Assembly (NCBI GenBank): GCA_015075635.1
Contig: JABTUA010000001.1
Span: 744,001 to 808,000, forward strand
Reading direction: 5' to 3'
DNA: 64,000 nt
Origin: Polyangiaceae bacterium
GTDB lineage: Bacteria; Myxococcota_A; Polyangia; Polyangiales; Polyangiaceae
Below, piece after piece: positions 33,898 through 43,180 of this stretch (positions are counted from its first letter, which is position 1; the number at the start of each line of letters is the position of its first letter). The notes under the pieces were generated by a model that had not been told where the DNA came from, ran no database searches, and saw nothing but the letters and a program-made list of their open reading frames with translations. The translations under genes were made by a program, and so were the position numbers.

Positions 33898-34989
33898 GTG
33901 GCCGGCGCTCGCCTCGCGACTCACCCGAAGAATCAGCGCGCGCTGGAAGACCCGACACCGCCCCGAGGCTTCTGGGGGAAGGTCCGCCGCTGGTTTCGCC
34001 CGCCGCGCAAGCTGCGCCTGACGCGCGAGGGCAAGTACTTCATCGGCATCACCTTCGGCGTGGGCTTCGCGGCGATCAACACCGGCAACAACCTGCTCTA
34101 CCTGCTGCTCGGCATGCTCCTGTCGCTGATCGTCGTCTCGGGCGTGATGAGCGAGCTGTCGCTCCGACACCTGACGGTGGTGCGCAGGCTCCCGCCGCGC
34201 GCGCAGGTGGGACGCGCGCACCTGGTCGAGATCGAGGTCTACAACCACAAGCAGCGCATCCCCTCGTACGCCATCGAGATCGAAGACCTGCGCGCCGGTC
34301 AGCCCGCGGACAAGCGCTGCTTCTTCCTCAAGATCAGCCCGCGCTCCGCCCAGGTGGCGGCCTACCGCCGAACGCCGGCGCGGCGCGGCCGCGATCGCCA
34401 CATCGGTTTCCGCGTGGCGACGCGCTTTCCCTTCGGACTGTTCGAGAAGTCGCGAGAGCTCGGCGCAGAAGGTGACCTGATCATCTACCCGGCGGTGGAT
34501 CCGGTGCGCCTCCCGCCGGATCAGCCGGGACGCAAGCTCGGCGGCGACGGCGCCTTCGGGCGCGGCGCGGGTGACGAAATCGTCGGCGTGCGTCCGATGC
34601 GCGACGGCGACGATCCCCGCGACATCTACTGGCGCAAGAGCACGATGCCCACCAACATGGTGCTGCGCGAGCGCGCGCGGGAGACGCGCCGTGACGTGGA
34701 GCTGAGCCTCGATCCCACCCACCCGGGGCTGACCCCGGCGGAGGACTGGAGCACCCGCTTCGAGCGGCGCATCCGCGACGTGGCCTCGCGGGCCGTGGCG
34801 CACATCAAGCGCGGCGACGGCGTGACGGTTCGTTGCACCACGGGCGACCGAGTACGCGCCGACGCGACCGTGGGCGCCGATCCGCTGCTGCGCTTCCTGG
34901 CGCTGCTCGAGGCGACGCCGGGCAAAGGCAGCCTGCCGCCGAAGAGCAGCGCCACCACGCTGCCGCCCGAGCCCAAGGAGGCCGCGTGA
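33898..34989 (+). CDS. DUF58-domain membrane protein
   Basis: A 363-aa protein with a basic N-terminus (KVRRWFRPPRKLRLT) and two membrane segments near residues 46-85 (YFIGITFGVGFAAIN, NLLYLLLGMLLSLIVVSGVM). The DUF58 core follows with GRGAGDEIVGVRPMRDGDDPRDIYWRKS, the hallmark DxRxIxW(K) motif. It pairs with MoxR upstream and is coupled by a GTGA overlap to the transglutaminase gene. It starts with GTG. Confidence 0.92.
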   Translation: MAGARLATHPKNQRALEDPTPPRGFWGKVRRWFRPPRKLRLTREGKYFIGITFGVGFAAINTGNNLLYLLLGMLLSLIVVSGVMSELSLRHLTVVRRLPPRAQVGRAHLVEIEVYNHKQRIPSYAIEIEDLRAGQPADKRCFFLKISPRSAQVAAYRRTPARRGRDRHIGFRVATRFPFGLFEKSRELGAEGDLIIYPAVDPVRLPPDQPGRKLGGDGAFGRGAGDEIVGVRPMRDGDDPRDIYWRKSTMPTNMVLRERARETRRDVELSLDPTHPGLTPAEDWSTRFERRIRDVASRAVAHIKRGDGVTVRCTTGDRVRADATVGADPLLRFLALLEATPGKGSLPPKSSATTLPPEPKEAA

Positions 34990-37139
34990 GGTTCGGGCTC
35001 GTCCATCGGATCATGACCGATGCCCTGGCAGCGCTGGGGCTCTTGGCGCTGGTCACGAGCGGCGAGCTCAATCGCTGGATCACGGCGGCGGTCGTGCTGG
35101 GCCTGGTCGGCGCGCTGGCCATCCCGGAGCGCTGGCAGGACTCGAAGCTGATGCGCCACGTGGGCGTGGTCGCCCCGGTGGGGCTCCTGGCTCTGCAGCT
35201 CGGGCGCCTGGTGCTCGGCGCCCCGGTCTTGCAGCTGGCGGTCGAGTTCGCCGCCGGCTTGCAGGTGGTCCGCCTGGCCACGCGCCGCGGCGCGGCCCAC
35301 GACCAGCAGGTGGTGGTGCTGGCGCTCTTGCACCTGATCGCGGGCACGGTGCTCGGGGGAGGGCTGACCTACGGCCTGTGCTTCCTCGGCTTCCTGATCG
35401 TCGCGCCGGGCGCCCTGGTGTTGAGCCACCTGCGCCGCGAGGTCGAAGGCAACTACCGCCAAGGCGCCCGCGACCGCACGGGGCTGCCGGTGGACGTGCC
35501 GCGCATCCTGCGCAGCCGCCGCGTGATCGGCAAACAGTTCCTGCTCTTCACCTGCCTGCTCTCGGTGCCGATCTTCCTGTTCACGGCGATCTTGTTCGTG
35601 ATGTTCCCGCGCGTAGGGCTCTCGCTCCTGCTGCTGAACCACGGGCGCCCGGAGCGCATGATCGGCTTTTCGGACAAGGTGGACCTGGGCGGAGTCGGCA
35701 AGCTGCGCAGCGACCCGACCATCGCCATGCGGGTCGAGCCCTCGACGCTGGCGGAGAACCCGCCGCTGCGCATCGCGCTCTATCTCAGGGGGACGGCCTT
35801 CGACCAATACGACGGGCGCACCTGGTCGCGCAGCGTGACGCAGCGAGCGCCCGCCGACATGCAGGGCAGCGCCGTGCGGATCCGTCGCTCGCCGGACCTC
35901 GCGCGCGACCAGAAGCTCACCATCGACCTCGAGCCCATCGATCCGCCGGTGATCTTCCTGCCCAACGACGCGGTGGCCATGCGCCTGGTCAGCCGCGGCA
36001 TGACCGTGGTCGGGCCGACCACCACGGTGCTGGCCGGGCCGGAGGGCGAGTTCAAATACGTCAGCATCGAGGACCGCGGCCTACGCTACGAGGTGTTCCT
36101 GGCGGGCAAGAACGAGGGGCCGCCGAGGCCCTTGAGCGGCGCCGACCGCGCGCGCTACCTCACCCTGCCGCCGGATCTCCCGCCGCGAGTCCTCGAGCTC
36201 GCCAAGACCTGGGTCGGCAACGCGAAGACCCCCTACGCGCAGGCCGCCGCCATCGAGGCGCGCTTGCGCAGCGACTACCGCTACGATCTGGACTCGCCGT
36301 CCGGCGCCGAGAAGAACCCGCTCGACCACTTCCTGTTCGAGTCCAAGCGCGGGCACTGCGAGTTCTACAGCACGGCGATGGCGGTGCTGCTCCGAACCCA
36401 GGGCATTCCGACGCGCAACGTCACGGGGTTCGTCGGCGGCACGTTCAACCGCTTCGGCCGCTACTACGCCGTGCGCCAGGGCGACGCGCACTCCTGGATC
36501 GAGGTGTTCATCGACGGGCAGGGCTGGATGCGCTTCGACCCCACTCCGCCTTCGGACGCGGCGCCGCAGAGCGAAATCACCGGCGTCCTGGCGTTCATGC
36601 GCGACTTCGTCGAGGCGGCCGCGCAGCGCTGGAACCGGCACATCGTCGGCTACGATCTGAAGCAGCAGGTCTCCCTCTTCCGCAGCGTCAGGAACCGCTA
36701 CTCCTCGATCCGGGGGACGTCCAAGCTGGCGGAGAGCCTCGCCTCGCCCCGCCGCGCGTGGCTGTTCGGCCTGGGCGTCGCGCTGATCGTGGCGGGGGTC
36801 TACTGGTTCCGCCGCACGCGCCAGACGAGCGACGAGAAGAAGGAAGCGCCGAAGTCCGACGAGCTCAGCGTGGCGCGCATCGTGGCGCTGTATCGCAGTC
36901 TCGAGTCCGCGCTGGTGGTGCTCGGCGTGCCGCGCCCGCCCAGCGTGCCGCCTTGGGCCCACGCCGTGGGCCTGGAGGCGCTGGGGCATCCGGCCGCGGC
37001 CGAGGTCCGGGCCCTGACTCAGCTCTACCTCGAGGCGCGCTTCGGTGATCGCGAGCTCGACGAGGACGAGCGCAAGGCCTTCGCCGAACGCGTGCGCGCG
37101 CTCAGGCTACTACGCAGCGCGGAGGGCGAAGCCGCCTGA
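34986..37139 (+). CDS. TgpA-type membrane transglutaminase-like protein
   Basis: A 717-aa protein: several N-terminal membrane helices, then a periplasmic transglutaminase core with C458 in GHCEFYSTA, H502 in DAHSWIEV and D518 in GWMRFDPTP. A further C-terminal membrane helix follows (AWLFGLGVALIVAGVYWF) and a cytosolic DUF4129-like tail. TgpA-like proteins are envelope enzymes needed for growth in some species. The catalytic triad is complete. GTG start with GTGA overlap to the DUF58 gene. Confidence 0.93.
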   Translation: MRFGLVHRIMTDALAALGLLALVTSGELNRWITAAVVLGLVGALAIPERWQDSKLMRHVGVVAPVGLLALQLGRLVLGAPVLQLAVEFAAGLQVVRLATRRGAAHDQQVVVLALLHLIAGTVLGGGLTYGLCFLGFLIVAPGALVLSHLRREVEGNYRQGARDRTGLPVDVPRILRSRRVIGKQFLLFTCLLSVPIFLFTAILFVMFPRVGLSLLLLNHGRPERMIGFSDKVDLGGVGKLRSDPTIAMRVEPSTLAENPPLRIALYLRGTAFDQYDGRTWSRSVTQRAPADMQGSAVRIRRSPDLARDQKLTIDLEPIDPPVIFLPNDAVAMRLVSRGMTVVGPTTTVLAGPEGEFKYVSIEDRGLRYEVFLAGKNEGPPRPLSGADRARYLTLPPDLPPRVLELAKTWVGNAKTPYAQAAAIEARLRSDYRYDLDSPSGAEKNPLDHFLFESKRGHCEFYSTAMAVLLRTQGIPTRNVTGFVGGTFNRFGRYYAVRQGDAHSWIEVFIDGQGWMRFDPTPPSDAAPQSEITGVLAFMRDFVEAAAQRWNRHIVGYDLKQQVSLFRSVRNRYSSIRGTSKLAESLASPRRAWLFGLGVALIVAGVYWFRRTRQTSDEKKEAPKSDELSVARIVALYRSLESALVVLGVPRPPSVPPWAHAVGLEALGHPAAAEVRALTQLYLEARFGDRELDEDERKAFAERVRALRLLRSAEGEAA

Positions 37140-37142
37140 GGC

Positions 37143-37565
37143 TCAGCCGAGGACGACGTGAGCGCGCTCGCCCGGCTGCGCGCGAGAGACGCCGATCAAC
37201 GCCTCGGGCTGCGGGCGCGCGGTCAGCGCGTCGAGCTCCAACGTCGGGTCCCCGCGCTCGACCCAGGCGACGACGACGGGGTCTGCACCGTCCGCGCGCA
37301 CCTGCACTACGCTCACCGACACTCCGCGGGACAGCTCGTCACCCGTGACCGCGCGCTGCATCGAGCCGAGGGGACGAGCACGCGGGGCCAGGCGGCCCTG
37401 GTCATCGACGCTCCCGGGCGCGTAGGTCTGGACGACCAGCCGATAGTTGTGGTCGCCGAGCAGGCCGCCGGTGACGTGGGCCCGCACCTGGTCGAGCTCA
37501 CCCGCGCCCAAGGTCGTCGCCGCGAGGAGCGCGAGCCAGGTGATGGGGGCGGAGAGCGGAGCCAT
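37143..37565 (-). CDS. secreted protein of unknown function
   Basis: A 140-aa protein with a signal (ITWLALLAATTLGAGEL) and a short beta-rich domain (VRAHVTGGLLGDHNYRLVVQTY, VVAWVERGDPTLELDAL). No motif. It is convergent with the TgpA gene, with only 3 bp between the stops. A TATTCA hexamer lies about 9 nt before its ATG on the - strand. Confidence 0.55.
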   Translation of the reverse strand: MAPLSAPITWLALLAATTLGAGELDQVRAHVTGGLLGDHNYRLVVQTYAPGSVDDQGRLAPRARPLGSMQRAVTGDELSRGVSVSVVQVRADGADPVVVAWVERGDPTLELDALTARPQPEALIGVSRAQPGERAHVVLG

Positions 37566-37693
37566 GACCCGAGTTGAATAAGCACGCCTCGTGCCAGCGC
37601 CAGAGGCCCGGACAAATGCGCAGAAATGCGGGAGGGGCGGCGGGCTCCGGGTGTCAGGATGACGACACTGGCCAGGTCACCGTGACTCCACGG

Positions 37694-39073
37694 TCAGCGC
37701 TGCTTGGCGATCGACGCCGCCCACCCGAGAGCATCCGAGCAGGTGCCGGTGCTCTTCGCGCCCTTCGGGCCGCGCTCGAACGGGCCGCCGACCAGGGCGA
37801 TGTCGCGCCCATCCCGGACCAGCGCCAACGGCCCGGCTGCCGCGCGCTCGGTGCATGCCTTGCCGTTCTTGACCGCCGTCTTGGCCTTGTCCGGCGCGAC
37901 GAACTCGCCCGGGCGCAGGTCTTTGGGGCGGACGACCCCGCGCGCGAAGGCCTCGAGGCCGCGCTTCGCGGACGCCTCGCTGTCGTAGCGCACGTGCCAG
38001 GCGAGCGCGAACCGCTCGCCGTCGCGGAACACCGCCAGGCGATCGCCGGCCCAGTCGCTGGCGCTCTCGATGGCGGAGCGGCGCGGCATCCACTCCTCGA
38101 ACAGGATCCGGAGCGACTGCTCGCCCAGCACGTCGCGGTACATCACCTCGCCGGGGCCGGTGGCCCGCTGGCTCGGCACCGGAACCCTCTCGGCCTTCTC
38201 GCGCGCCAGGTGCTTCTCGGGGTGGAGCAGCTGCTCCGTCGTGGTGGGCGGATCGCGCCAGATGGAGTCCACTCCGGCCCAGCCGCCTCGTCGCCGCGCC
38301 CAGTTCACGAACGAGAGCCCGTCCACGTACGGCGACACCACGGAGCGCTTGAGGATGCTCGGGACGTTGGCGGCCTCCATCGACATCTCGATGGCGCCGC
38401 GAGCTTCCAGGCTGATGATCTCGTCGGAGACGTCGATGGCGCGGAGCCCGCGCACCGCCAGCACGTGGTCGAGCATGGCGCTGGTGGCGTCGCCCTCAGC
38501 GAGGGCATGGATCGCGCTCTGCTCGTCGGTGGCGTCCTCGCGGAACTTGATGCGCTTCTCCAGATCGTAGTGTTGATCTTGCAGCGCGTGGACCAGCTCG
38601 TGCGCCAGCGTCGCCTCGCGCTCGAGCGGCGGCAGGTCCCGCGACAGGAACATGGTCTTCTGCTTCGGATCGTAGAAGCCGGCCAGCTGAGAGCCCATCA
38701 GCTCGAGCAAGCTCTTCTCGTAGTCGAAGCTCTCCGGCACCACACCGAGCGCGAACAACATCTCGTTCTGAGCCCGCACGACCGCCGGTGGGATCTCCTC
38801 CGCCAGCTGCTTCTTGACGTAGGCCACCATCTCGGTGCGCTCGATGGTGCGGCCCTTCACCGGTCCCCTGGCGCCGAGCTCGCGGCGCTTCTCGACCAAC
38901 GCCAGCGCGTCGGCCACCACCCGATCGGCTGCCGGAGTGGCGTTCGCGTCGCCCGCGTCTGGCGCCGGCGCTCGCGCGCCCTGCGCGGGCTCCGGCGGCT
39001 CGTCGGGTGCCGCGACGGGCGGCGCCGGCGCGCCACAGCCGAGCAGCACGAGGCCCAGGAGCGCGGCGCGCAT
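37694..39073 (-). CDS. zinc-protease-like lipoprotein (HExxH)
   Basis: A 459-aa lipoprotein (lipobox L-L-G-C), Pro/Ala linker, then a domain with H158-E-L-V-H162 in ATLAHELVHALQDQHYD, the gluzincin-type zinc motif. A downstream acid helix (EQSAIHALAEGDATSAML) can supply the third ligand Glu. It is the usual architecture of deltaproteobacterial surface metallopeptidases of unknown target. The ATG lies 1 bp downstream of the rpe stop codon, so it is probably translated with rpe. Confidence 0.75.
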   Translation of the reverse strand: MRAALLGLVLLGCGAPAPPVAAPDEPPEPAQGARAPAPDAGDANATPAADRVVADALALVEKRRELGARGPVKGRTIERTEMVAYVKKQLAEEIPPAVVRAQNEMLFALGVVPESFDYEKSLLELMGSQLAGFYDPKQKTMFLSRDLPPLEREATLAHELVHALQDQHYDLEKRIKFREDATDEQSAIHALAEGDATSAMLDHVLAVRGLRAIDVSDEIISLEARGAIEMSMEAANVPSILKRSVVSPYVDGLSFVNWARRRGGWAGVDSIWRDPPTTTEQLLHPEKHLAREKAERVPVPSQRATGPGEVMYRDVLGEQSLRILFEEWMPRRSAIESASDWAGDRLAVFRDGERFALAWHVRYDSEASAKRGLEAFARGVVRPKDLRPGEFVAPDKAKTAVKNGKACTERAAAGPLALVRDGRDIALVGGPFERGPKGAKSTGTCSDALGWAASIAKQR

Positions 39074-39074
39074 C

Positions 39075-39737
39075 TCAGCTCACCTGCTCGCGAATTCTCG
39101 CGATGGCCGCCGCGCGATCCGTCTGGCCAAAGACGGCTGAGCCCGCCACCAGGACGTCGGCGCCGGCCCCGGCCACCCGGGCCGCCGTGTCGGGCGCCAC
39201 GCCGCCGTCCACCTCCAGGTCGATGCTCAGCTTGCGCCGATCGATCATCGCGCGAAGCGCGCTGATCTTCGGCAACACCGCGGGCAAAAAGCTCTGCCCT
39301 CCGAAGCCGGGGTTCACGCTCATCACCAGGATCAGATCCAGATCGTCCAGAACGTACTCGATGGCGCTCTCGTGAGTGTGCGGGTTGAGCACCACGCCGG
39401 CCTTCTTTCCGAGCCGGCGGATCTCTGCCAGGGTCCGCTGAAGGTGCGTGCTGGCCTCGACGTGGACGCTGATCACGTCGGCGCCGGCGGCCGCGAACGC
39501 TTCCACGTAGCGCTCGGGCTCGACGATCATCAAGTGTACGTCCAGCGGCAGCTTCGTCGCCGCGCGCGCGGCCTTAACCACCACCGGGCCGAGGGTGATG
39601 TTGGGCACGAAGCGCCCGTCCATGACGTCGACGTGAATCCAGTCGGCCCCACCGGCCTCCACGCTCTGGATCTCGTCAGCCAAGCGCCCTAGATCCGCGC
39701 TCAGAATCGAGGGCGCGATGCGGACCTCTCTGGACAT
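39075..39737 (-). CDS. rpe: ribulose-phosphate 3-epimerase
   Basis: A 220-aa TIM-barrel enzyme: [57 protein letters not shown] and [12 protein letters not shown], all diagnostic of Rpe. It interconverts ribulose-5-P and xylulose-5-P. The start is ATG 39737; a TATCCC hexamer lies 8 nt before it on the - strand. It precedes the metalloprotease gene without space. Confidence 0.93.
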   Translation of the reverse strand: MSREVRIAPSILSADLGRLADEIQSVEAGGADWIHVDVMDGRFVPNITLGPVVVKAARAATKLPLDVHLMIVEPERYVEAFAAAGADVISVHVEASTHLQRTLAEIRRLGKKAGVVLNPHTHESAIEYVLDDLDLILVMSVNPGFGGQSFLPAVLPKISALRAMIDRRKLSIDLEVDGGVAPDTAARVAGAGADVLVAGSAVFGQTDRAAAIARIREQVS

Positions 39738-39846
39738 GCACCCGGGGGATACACGACCTCGCGCAACGAGGCCAGGAGCGGCTTCGAATCTGGTCGCCGC
39801 CCGACCCCGGCGTGTTACCCTCCGCCGAGGTTCCAGAGAGCCAGCG

Positions 39847-40284
39847 ATGATCACGCGCTCCCTCGGCAAGCAGGACTACGACCACATCGTCCAGGTCATC
39901 GACCGCTGGTGGGGAGGGCCGACGAGCTCGCTGGCCCACCCGCTCTTCTTCTACGAGCTCGGGCAGCTGGCCCGGGTCGTGGAGCACGACGGCATCCTGG
40001 TGGGCTTTCTGTTCGGATTCGTCGCCCCCGGACCGCCGAAGACCGGCTACGTCCACCTGGTCGGCATCCACCCGGACTACCGCCGCCGCGGCGTCGGCAA
40101 GGTGCTCTACCAGAGCTTCGAAGAAGAGTGCCGAGGCCAAGGCGCGGCGCGCCTGAAGGCCATCACCACCCTGGGCAACGAGGGATCCATCGCCTTCCAC
40201 AAGGCGATGGGCTGGACGGTGACCCCGGTGGACGACTACGCCGGGCCGGCTCGCCCGCGCCTGGTCTTCAACAAGGTGCTGTGA
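39847..40284 (+). CDS. GNAT-family acetyltransferase
   Basis: A 145-aa protein with the acetyl-CoA loop [18 protein letters not shown] and a final strand [20 protein letters not shown]. This layout fits the GNAT fold, similar to small acyltransferases with aromatic substrate loops ([10 protein letters not shown]). Substrate unknown. TGT-TACCCT at 39813-39821 could be its -10, 25 nt upstream, with GAGAG at 39836-39840 as ribosome site. Confidence 0.8.
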   Translation: MITRSLGKQDYDHIVQVIDRWWGGPTSSLAHPLFFYELGQLARVVEHDGILVGFLFGFVAPGPPKTGYVHLVGIHPDYRRRGVGKVLYQSFEEECRGQGAARLKAITTLGNEGSIAFHKAMGWTVTPVDDYAGPARPRLVFNKVL

Positions 40285-40286
40285 GC

Positions 40287-41090
40287 ATGAGCGGGCAGGG
40301 CGACTCGCGCTCGGCGGAGCTGCGATCCGCGCGTGACGCCCGCGCGATCTTGTCCGAGGCCTCAGCCGCGCTCCAGCTCTCTCCGGACGGAGCGGACCTC
40401 GAGCGGGCGGTCGAGAGCGTCGCGCAGGCGAGCAGCACGCTCTACGAGCTCGAAGCGGAGGGCCCGGTGTCCCAGGACTACCGGAGCATCCGCACGGCCA
40501 TCGCCCACCTGAGCGACGCCCTCGGGGTGCTCCAAGGCCTGCCGCCGCGCCCCGGGATCGACGCGGCCATCGAGGGTCTGGCCCGGACCCTGGCGCTGCT
40601 CTATCCGGTGGCGCGCACGCATCAGCGCCGCCGGCGCCGGGTCATCCTCGACATCTTCGGCGAGCCGGACTCGATGGCGGGCCTCGCCGCACCGGCGCCC
40701 GAGCCCACGGGCGCGCCGCCGGAGCGCAACGATTTTTCCGGCGCCAACAAGCGTGGTCGCGGTGATCGGGTGTTCCTCGAGGTGGATATCGGCTTCACCA
40801 GCCAGTCCCACTTCTACACCGGGCTCTCGCGGGACCTGTCCCGCGGCGGCGTGTTCGTCGCGACCTACCGGCCTCAGCCGCCCGGCACGGAGGTGACTCT
40901 CCATTTCGTCCTGCCCGATGGGCGCGCCGTCAAGGCGCGGGGCGTGGTGCGCTGGACGGTCGACGCGCGCGGCGACATGGCCCCGGGCATGGGAATCTCC
41001 TTCGACGACCTGGAAGCGGAAGATCTGAACGCGATCGTGGAGTTTTGCGAGCAGAGGTCCCCGATCTACCACCACTCGGCGGACGACTGA
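40287..41090 (+). CDS. PilZ-domain protein (c-di-GMP-type)
   Basis: A 267-aa protein. Residues 1-125 form a helical region (LERAVESVAQASSTLYELEAE), followed by a basic stretch QRRRRRR. The C-terminal PilZ domain has TGLSRDLSRGGVFVATYRPQPPG (the DxSxGG part) and LPDGRAVKARGVVRWT. The RxxxR arm of c-di-GMP-binding PilZ domains is possibly NKRGRGDR just before. Myxobacterial PilZ proteins are linked to motility and may bind DNA or partner proteins. ATG 40287 is preferred; GTG at 40281 overlaps the GNAT stop. Confidence 0.8.
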   Translation: MSGQGDSRSAELRSARDARAILSEASAALQLSPDGADLERAVESVAQASSTLYELEAEGPVSQDYRSIRTAIAHLSDALGVLQGLPPRPGIDAAIEGLARTLALLYPVARTHQRRRRRVILDIFGEPDSMAGLAAPAPEPTGAPPERNDFSGANKRGRGDRVFLEVDIGFTSQSHFYTGLSRDLSRGGVFVATYRPQPPGTEVTLHFVLPDGRAVKARGVVRWTVDARGDMAPGMGISFDDLEAEDLNAIVEFCEQRSPIYHHSADD

Positions 41091-41162
41091 GGGCCCGGCG
41101 ATTTGAATCGGGCCCAAGAGCAGATACAGTTTTTCTGCGTCGCGCGTGCACGGGAGGCCTCG

Positions 41163-42071
41163 ATGCGCTTGCTTCTTCTATTCGTCGGCTTGACTACCCT
41201 GGGGGGACTCTCGGGCTGTGCGCAGTCCGAGACCGTATCGGGTGGCGGCGCATTCGGCGGCGTCGGCGGCGACGGCGGCCCTGGTGGAGGTAGCGGCGGT
41301 GCGCTCGGCGGCGCTGGCGGTGCGGGCGGCGCCGTGGGCGGCGCGGGCGGCGCCACGGGCGGCGCGGCCGGCATGGCTGGAGCCGGCGGCGGCGGAACCG
41401 GCGGCGGCGGAACCGGCGGCGGCGGAACCGGCGGCGGCGGAACCGGCGGGAGCAGCGCCTGCACTCCTCCGGTCGCCGGCGGCCAGTGCGACACCTCACC
41501 GCAGTGCGGTTGCACCGGCGGGCAAGCCTGCAACGTCACCAGCGAAGCCGGCACCACGCAGTGCACCCCGGCGGGCGCGGTAACGCCCTACAACCTCTGC
41601 GCGAACCTGAACGACTGCACTGCGGGTCATGCCTGCGTGGGCAGCGCCTGCAAGGCGTATTGCGAGAGCAACACGGACTGCGCAGCGACCGGAGGCGCGT
41701 GCTTCCAGGTGAGCTTCACCAGCGGCGGCACGAGCAAGCCCATCCCGGGCATGAAGGTCTGCTCCAAGAAGTGCGAGCTGCAGAACCCGGCGTCGGCGTG
41801 CGGCTCGGGCCTCACCTGCTACCCGGACATGCAGGCGGTGCCCCCGAAGACCGACTGCGGCAAGGCGGGCACGTCCACCGCCGCCGGCGCCTGCCTCACC
41901 GACACCACCGCGTGCGCCCCCGGCTATGCGTGCCTCTCCAACGGCGACTGCAAGAAATGGTGCCGAGTCCAGTTCACAGGCGACTGCGGAACAGGTAAGA
42001 CCTGCCAAGGCTGGGCTTCGCCCAACGAGGTCATCGTGGACGGCATCACCTACGGAATCTGCTCACCGTGA
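41163..42071 (+). CDS. Gly-rich surface lipoprotein with disulphide domains
   Basis: A 302-aa lipoprotein (lipobox L-S-G-C after GGLS). A Gly/Ala-rich linker of about 90 residues includes four exact GGGGT units. The C-terminal part has more than 20 Cys in C-x5-C and C-x3-C patterns (CTGGQACNV, CAATGGACFQ, CAPGYACLSNGDCKKWC). The Cys-rich half resembles EGF- or TIL-like adhesive domains. GGGAGG ribosome site 6 nt before the ATG. Followed by a GTGA-coupled cyclic-nucleotide-binding gene. Confidence 0.75.
   Translation: MRLLLLFVGLTTLGGLSGCAQSETVSGGGAFGGVGGDGGPGGGSGGALGGAGGAGGAVGGAGGATGGAAGMAGAGGGGTGGGGTGGGGTGGGGTGGSSACTPPVAGGQCDTSPQCGCTGGQACNVTSEAGTTQCTPAGAVTPYNLCANLNDCTAGHACVGSACKAYCESNTDCAATGGACFQVSFTSGGTSKPIPGMKVCSKKCELQNPASACGSGLTCYPDMQAVPPKTDCGKAGTSTAAGACLTDTTACAPGYACLSNGDCKKWCRVQFTGDCGTGKTCQGWASPNEVIVDGITYGICSP
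41386..41445. repeat. four tandem 15-bp repeats
   Basis: GCGGCGGCGGAACCG repeated four times without mismatch, encoding Gly-Gly-Gly-Thr-Gly units in the linker of the lipoprotein. This is an expansion-prone microrepeat in phase with codons. Confidence 0.9.
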
Positions 42072-42580
42072 CCGGTCTGCCCACCACCGTGGACATCGCG
42101 GAGCTGCGCAGCATCGGCCTGTTCGGCGCGCTGAGCGACGAGGTGTTGGCGCACTTGGCGGCTTCGCTCACGGTCAGCACTCCACCGGCCGGCACCGTCG
42201 TGTTCCGCGAGGGCGACGAGGCGCGCGACATGTTCGTGCTCGTGGACGGCGAGCTCGAGGTCTTGAAGCGCAGCCACCGTGGCATCGACGCGCGCGTGGC
42301 CATGCTCGGCCCCGGCGACTGGTTCGGTGAGATGAGCGTCGTGGACGTGCAGGCGCGCTCGGCGACGGTGCGCACGCTGGCGCCTACCCGACTGGTCAGG
42401 ATCACCACCGCCGATCTCGACGCGCTCTACCGCTACGACGTGAAGTCCTACGCCATCATCGTGCTGAACCTGGCGCGCGAGCTCAGCCGGCGCCTGCGCG
42501 TGGCCGACGGTATTCTCGCGGACTTCATCGCGAACGTGCTGGACAGCTATCTGGTGCGCCGCGGCCCCGCGGCCGGCTGA
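42068..42580 (+). CDS. cyclic-nucleotide-binding domain protein without HTH
   Basis: A 170-aa protein with one cNMP-binding domain: VFREGDEARDMFVLVDGELEVL, FGEMSVVDVQARSATVRTLAPTRLVRI, which matches the phosphate-binding cassette of the family. The C-terminal 40 residues form helices but no helix-turn-helix, so this is not a Crp-type transcription factor. It is probably a sensory adaptor. GTG start in GTGA overlap with the preceding lipoprotein gene, which is odd for a cytosolic protein. Confidence 0.8.
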   Translation: MTGLPTTVDIAELRSIGLFGALSDEVLAHLAASLTVSTPPAGTVVFREGDEARDMFVLVDGELEVLKRSHRGIDARVAMLGPGDWFGEMSVVDVQARSATVRTLAPTRLVRITTADLDALYRYDVKSYAIIVLNLARELSRRLRVADGILADFIANVLDSYLVRRGPAAG

Positions 42581-42583
42581 CGC

Positions 42584-43048
42584 TCAGTCGCTGCCCGCTT
42601 CGAGCGCGCCGTCGTCGGCGTCGTCATCCGCGTCATCGCCGGCGTCGGTGTCGCCGTCGTCGCCAGCATCGGTGTCGCCGTCGTCGCCAGCATCGGTGTC
42701 GCCGTCGTCGCCAGCGTCGGTGTCGCCGTCGATGTCGGCGTCACCGGCATCGCCGGCGTCGCTGGGCGGTCCGCCTGCAGTTCCGCCGAAACCCCCAGCG
42801 CCGCCGAAGCCCGCACCGCCACCGGCACCGCCCGCCGGCGCACCGGCAGCGCCGCCGTCCCCGCCCGCGCCGCCGGAGCTGGAGCCGCCGAAGCCCGAGT
42901 CCGCCTGCACGCCTCCACCCGCGCCTCCGCCGAAGCCCGCACCGGTTCCGCCCCCGGACTGGTCCGAGGGCACCTCGGGTTGAGGGTTCAGATCGCACGC
43001 CGCGAACAGCGCTGCGACCAGCAGCACGGACAGCCACCGCCGAGCCAT
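42584..43048 (-). CDS. lipoprotein with CDLNPQPEVPS motif, Gly linker and Asp-repeat tail
   Basis: A 154-aa lipoprotein. The signal ends LFAAC, and the mature protein starts CDLNPQPEVPS followed by about 75 residues of Gly/Ala/Ser. A tail of repeated DGDTDAGD units, then DDADDDADDG, completes it. The paralogue at 43181-43582 has the same start and the same general plan. No enzyme motif is present. It probably decorates the cell surface with a negatively charged tail. It ends 3 nt from the stop of the cyclic-nucleotide gene on the other strand. Confidence 0.75.
   Translation of the reverse strand: MARRWLSVLLVAALFAACDLNPQPEVPSDQSGGGTGAGFGGGAGGGVQADSGFGGSSSGGAGGDGGAAGAPAGGAGGGAGFGGAGGFGGTAGGPPSDAGDAGDADIDGDTDAGDDGDTDAGDDGDTDAGDDGDTDAGDDADDDADDGALEAGSD
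42645..42731. repeat. 24-bp tandem repeats
   Basis: TCGGTGTCGCCGTCGTCGCCAGCA-type 24-bp unit in three full copies plus a partial one. On the coding strand it encodes DGDTDAGD repeats in the acidic tail of the lipoprotein. Confidence 0.85.
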
Positions 43049-43180
43049 GTGTCACCTAGGCTAGCACGCGTTGCGCCAACTGGCACTGGACTTCCTGCCG
43101 GAAATCCTGGGACCTCAGGTGTCCGCTCCCGGCACAGTGTGGCACAGGGCGAGGGCTCGGCGGTCAGTCGCGGCACATGT

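Noticed and set aside
43081-43095. TGGCAC-N5-TTCC resembling a sigma-54 promoter on the + strand.
   Set aside because: The -12 element is TTCC instead of TTGC, and there is no + strand gene for more than 2 kb downstream.
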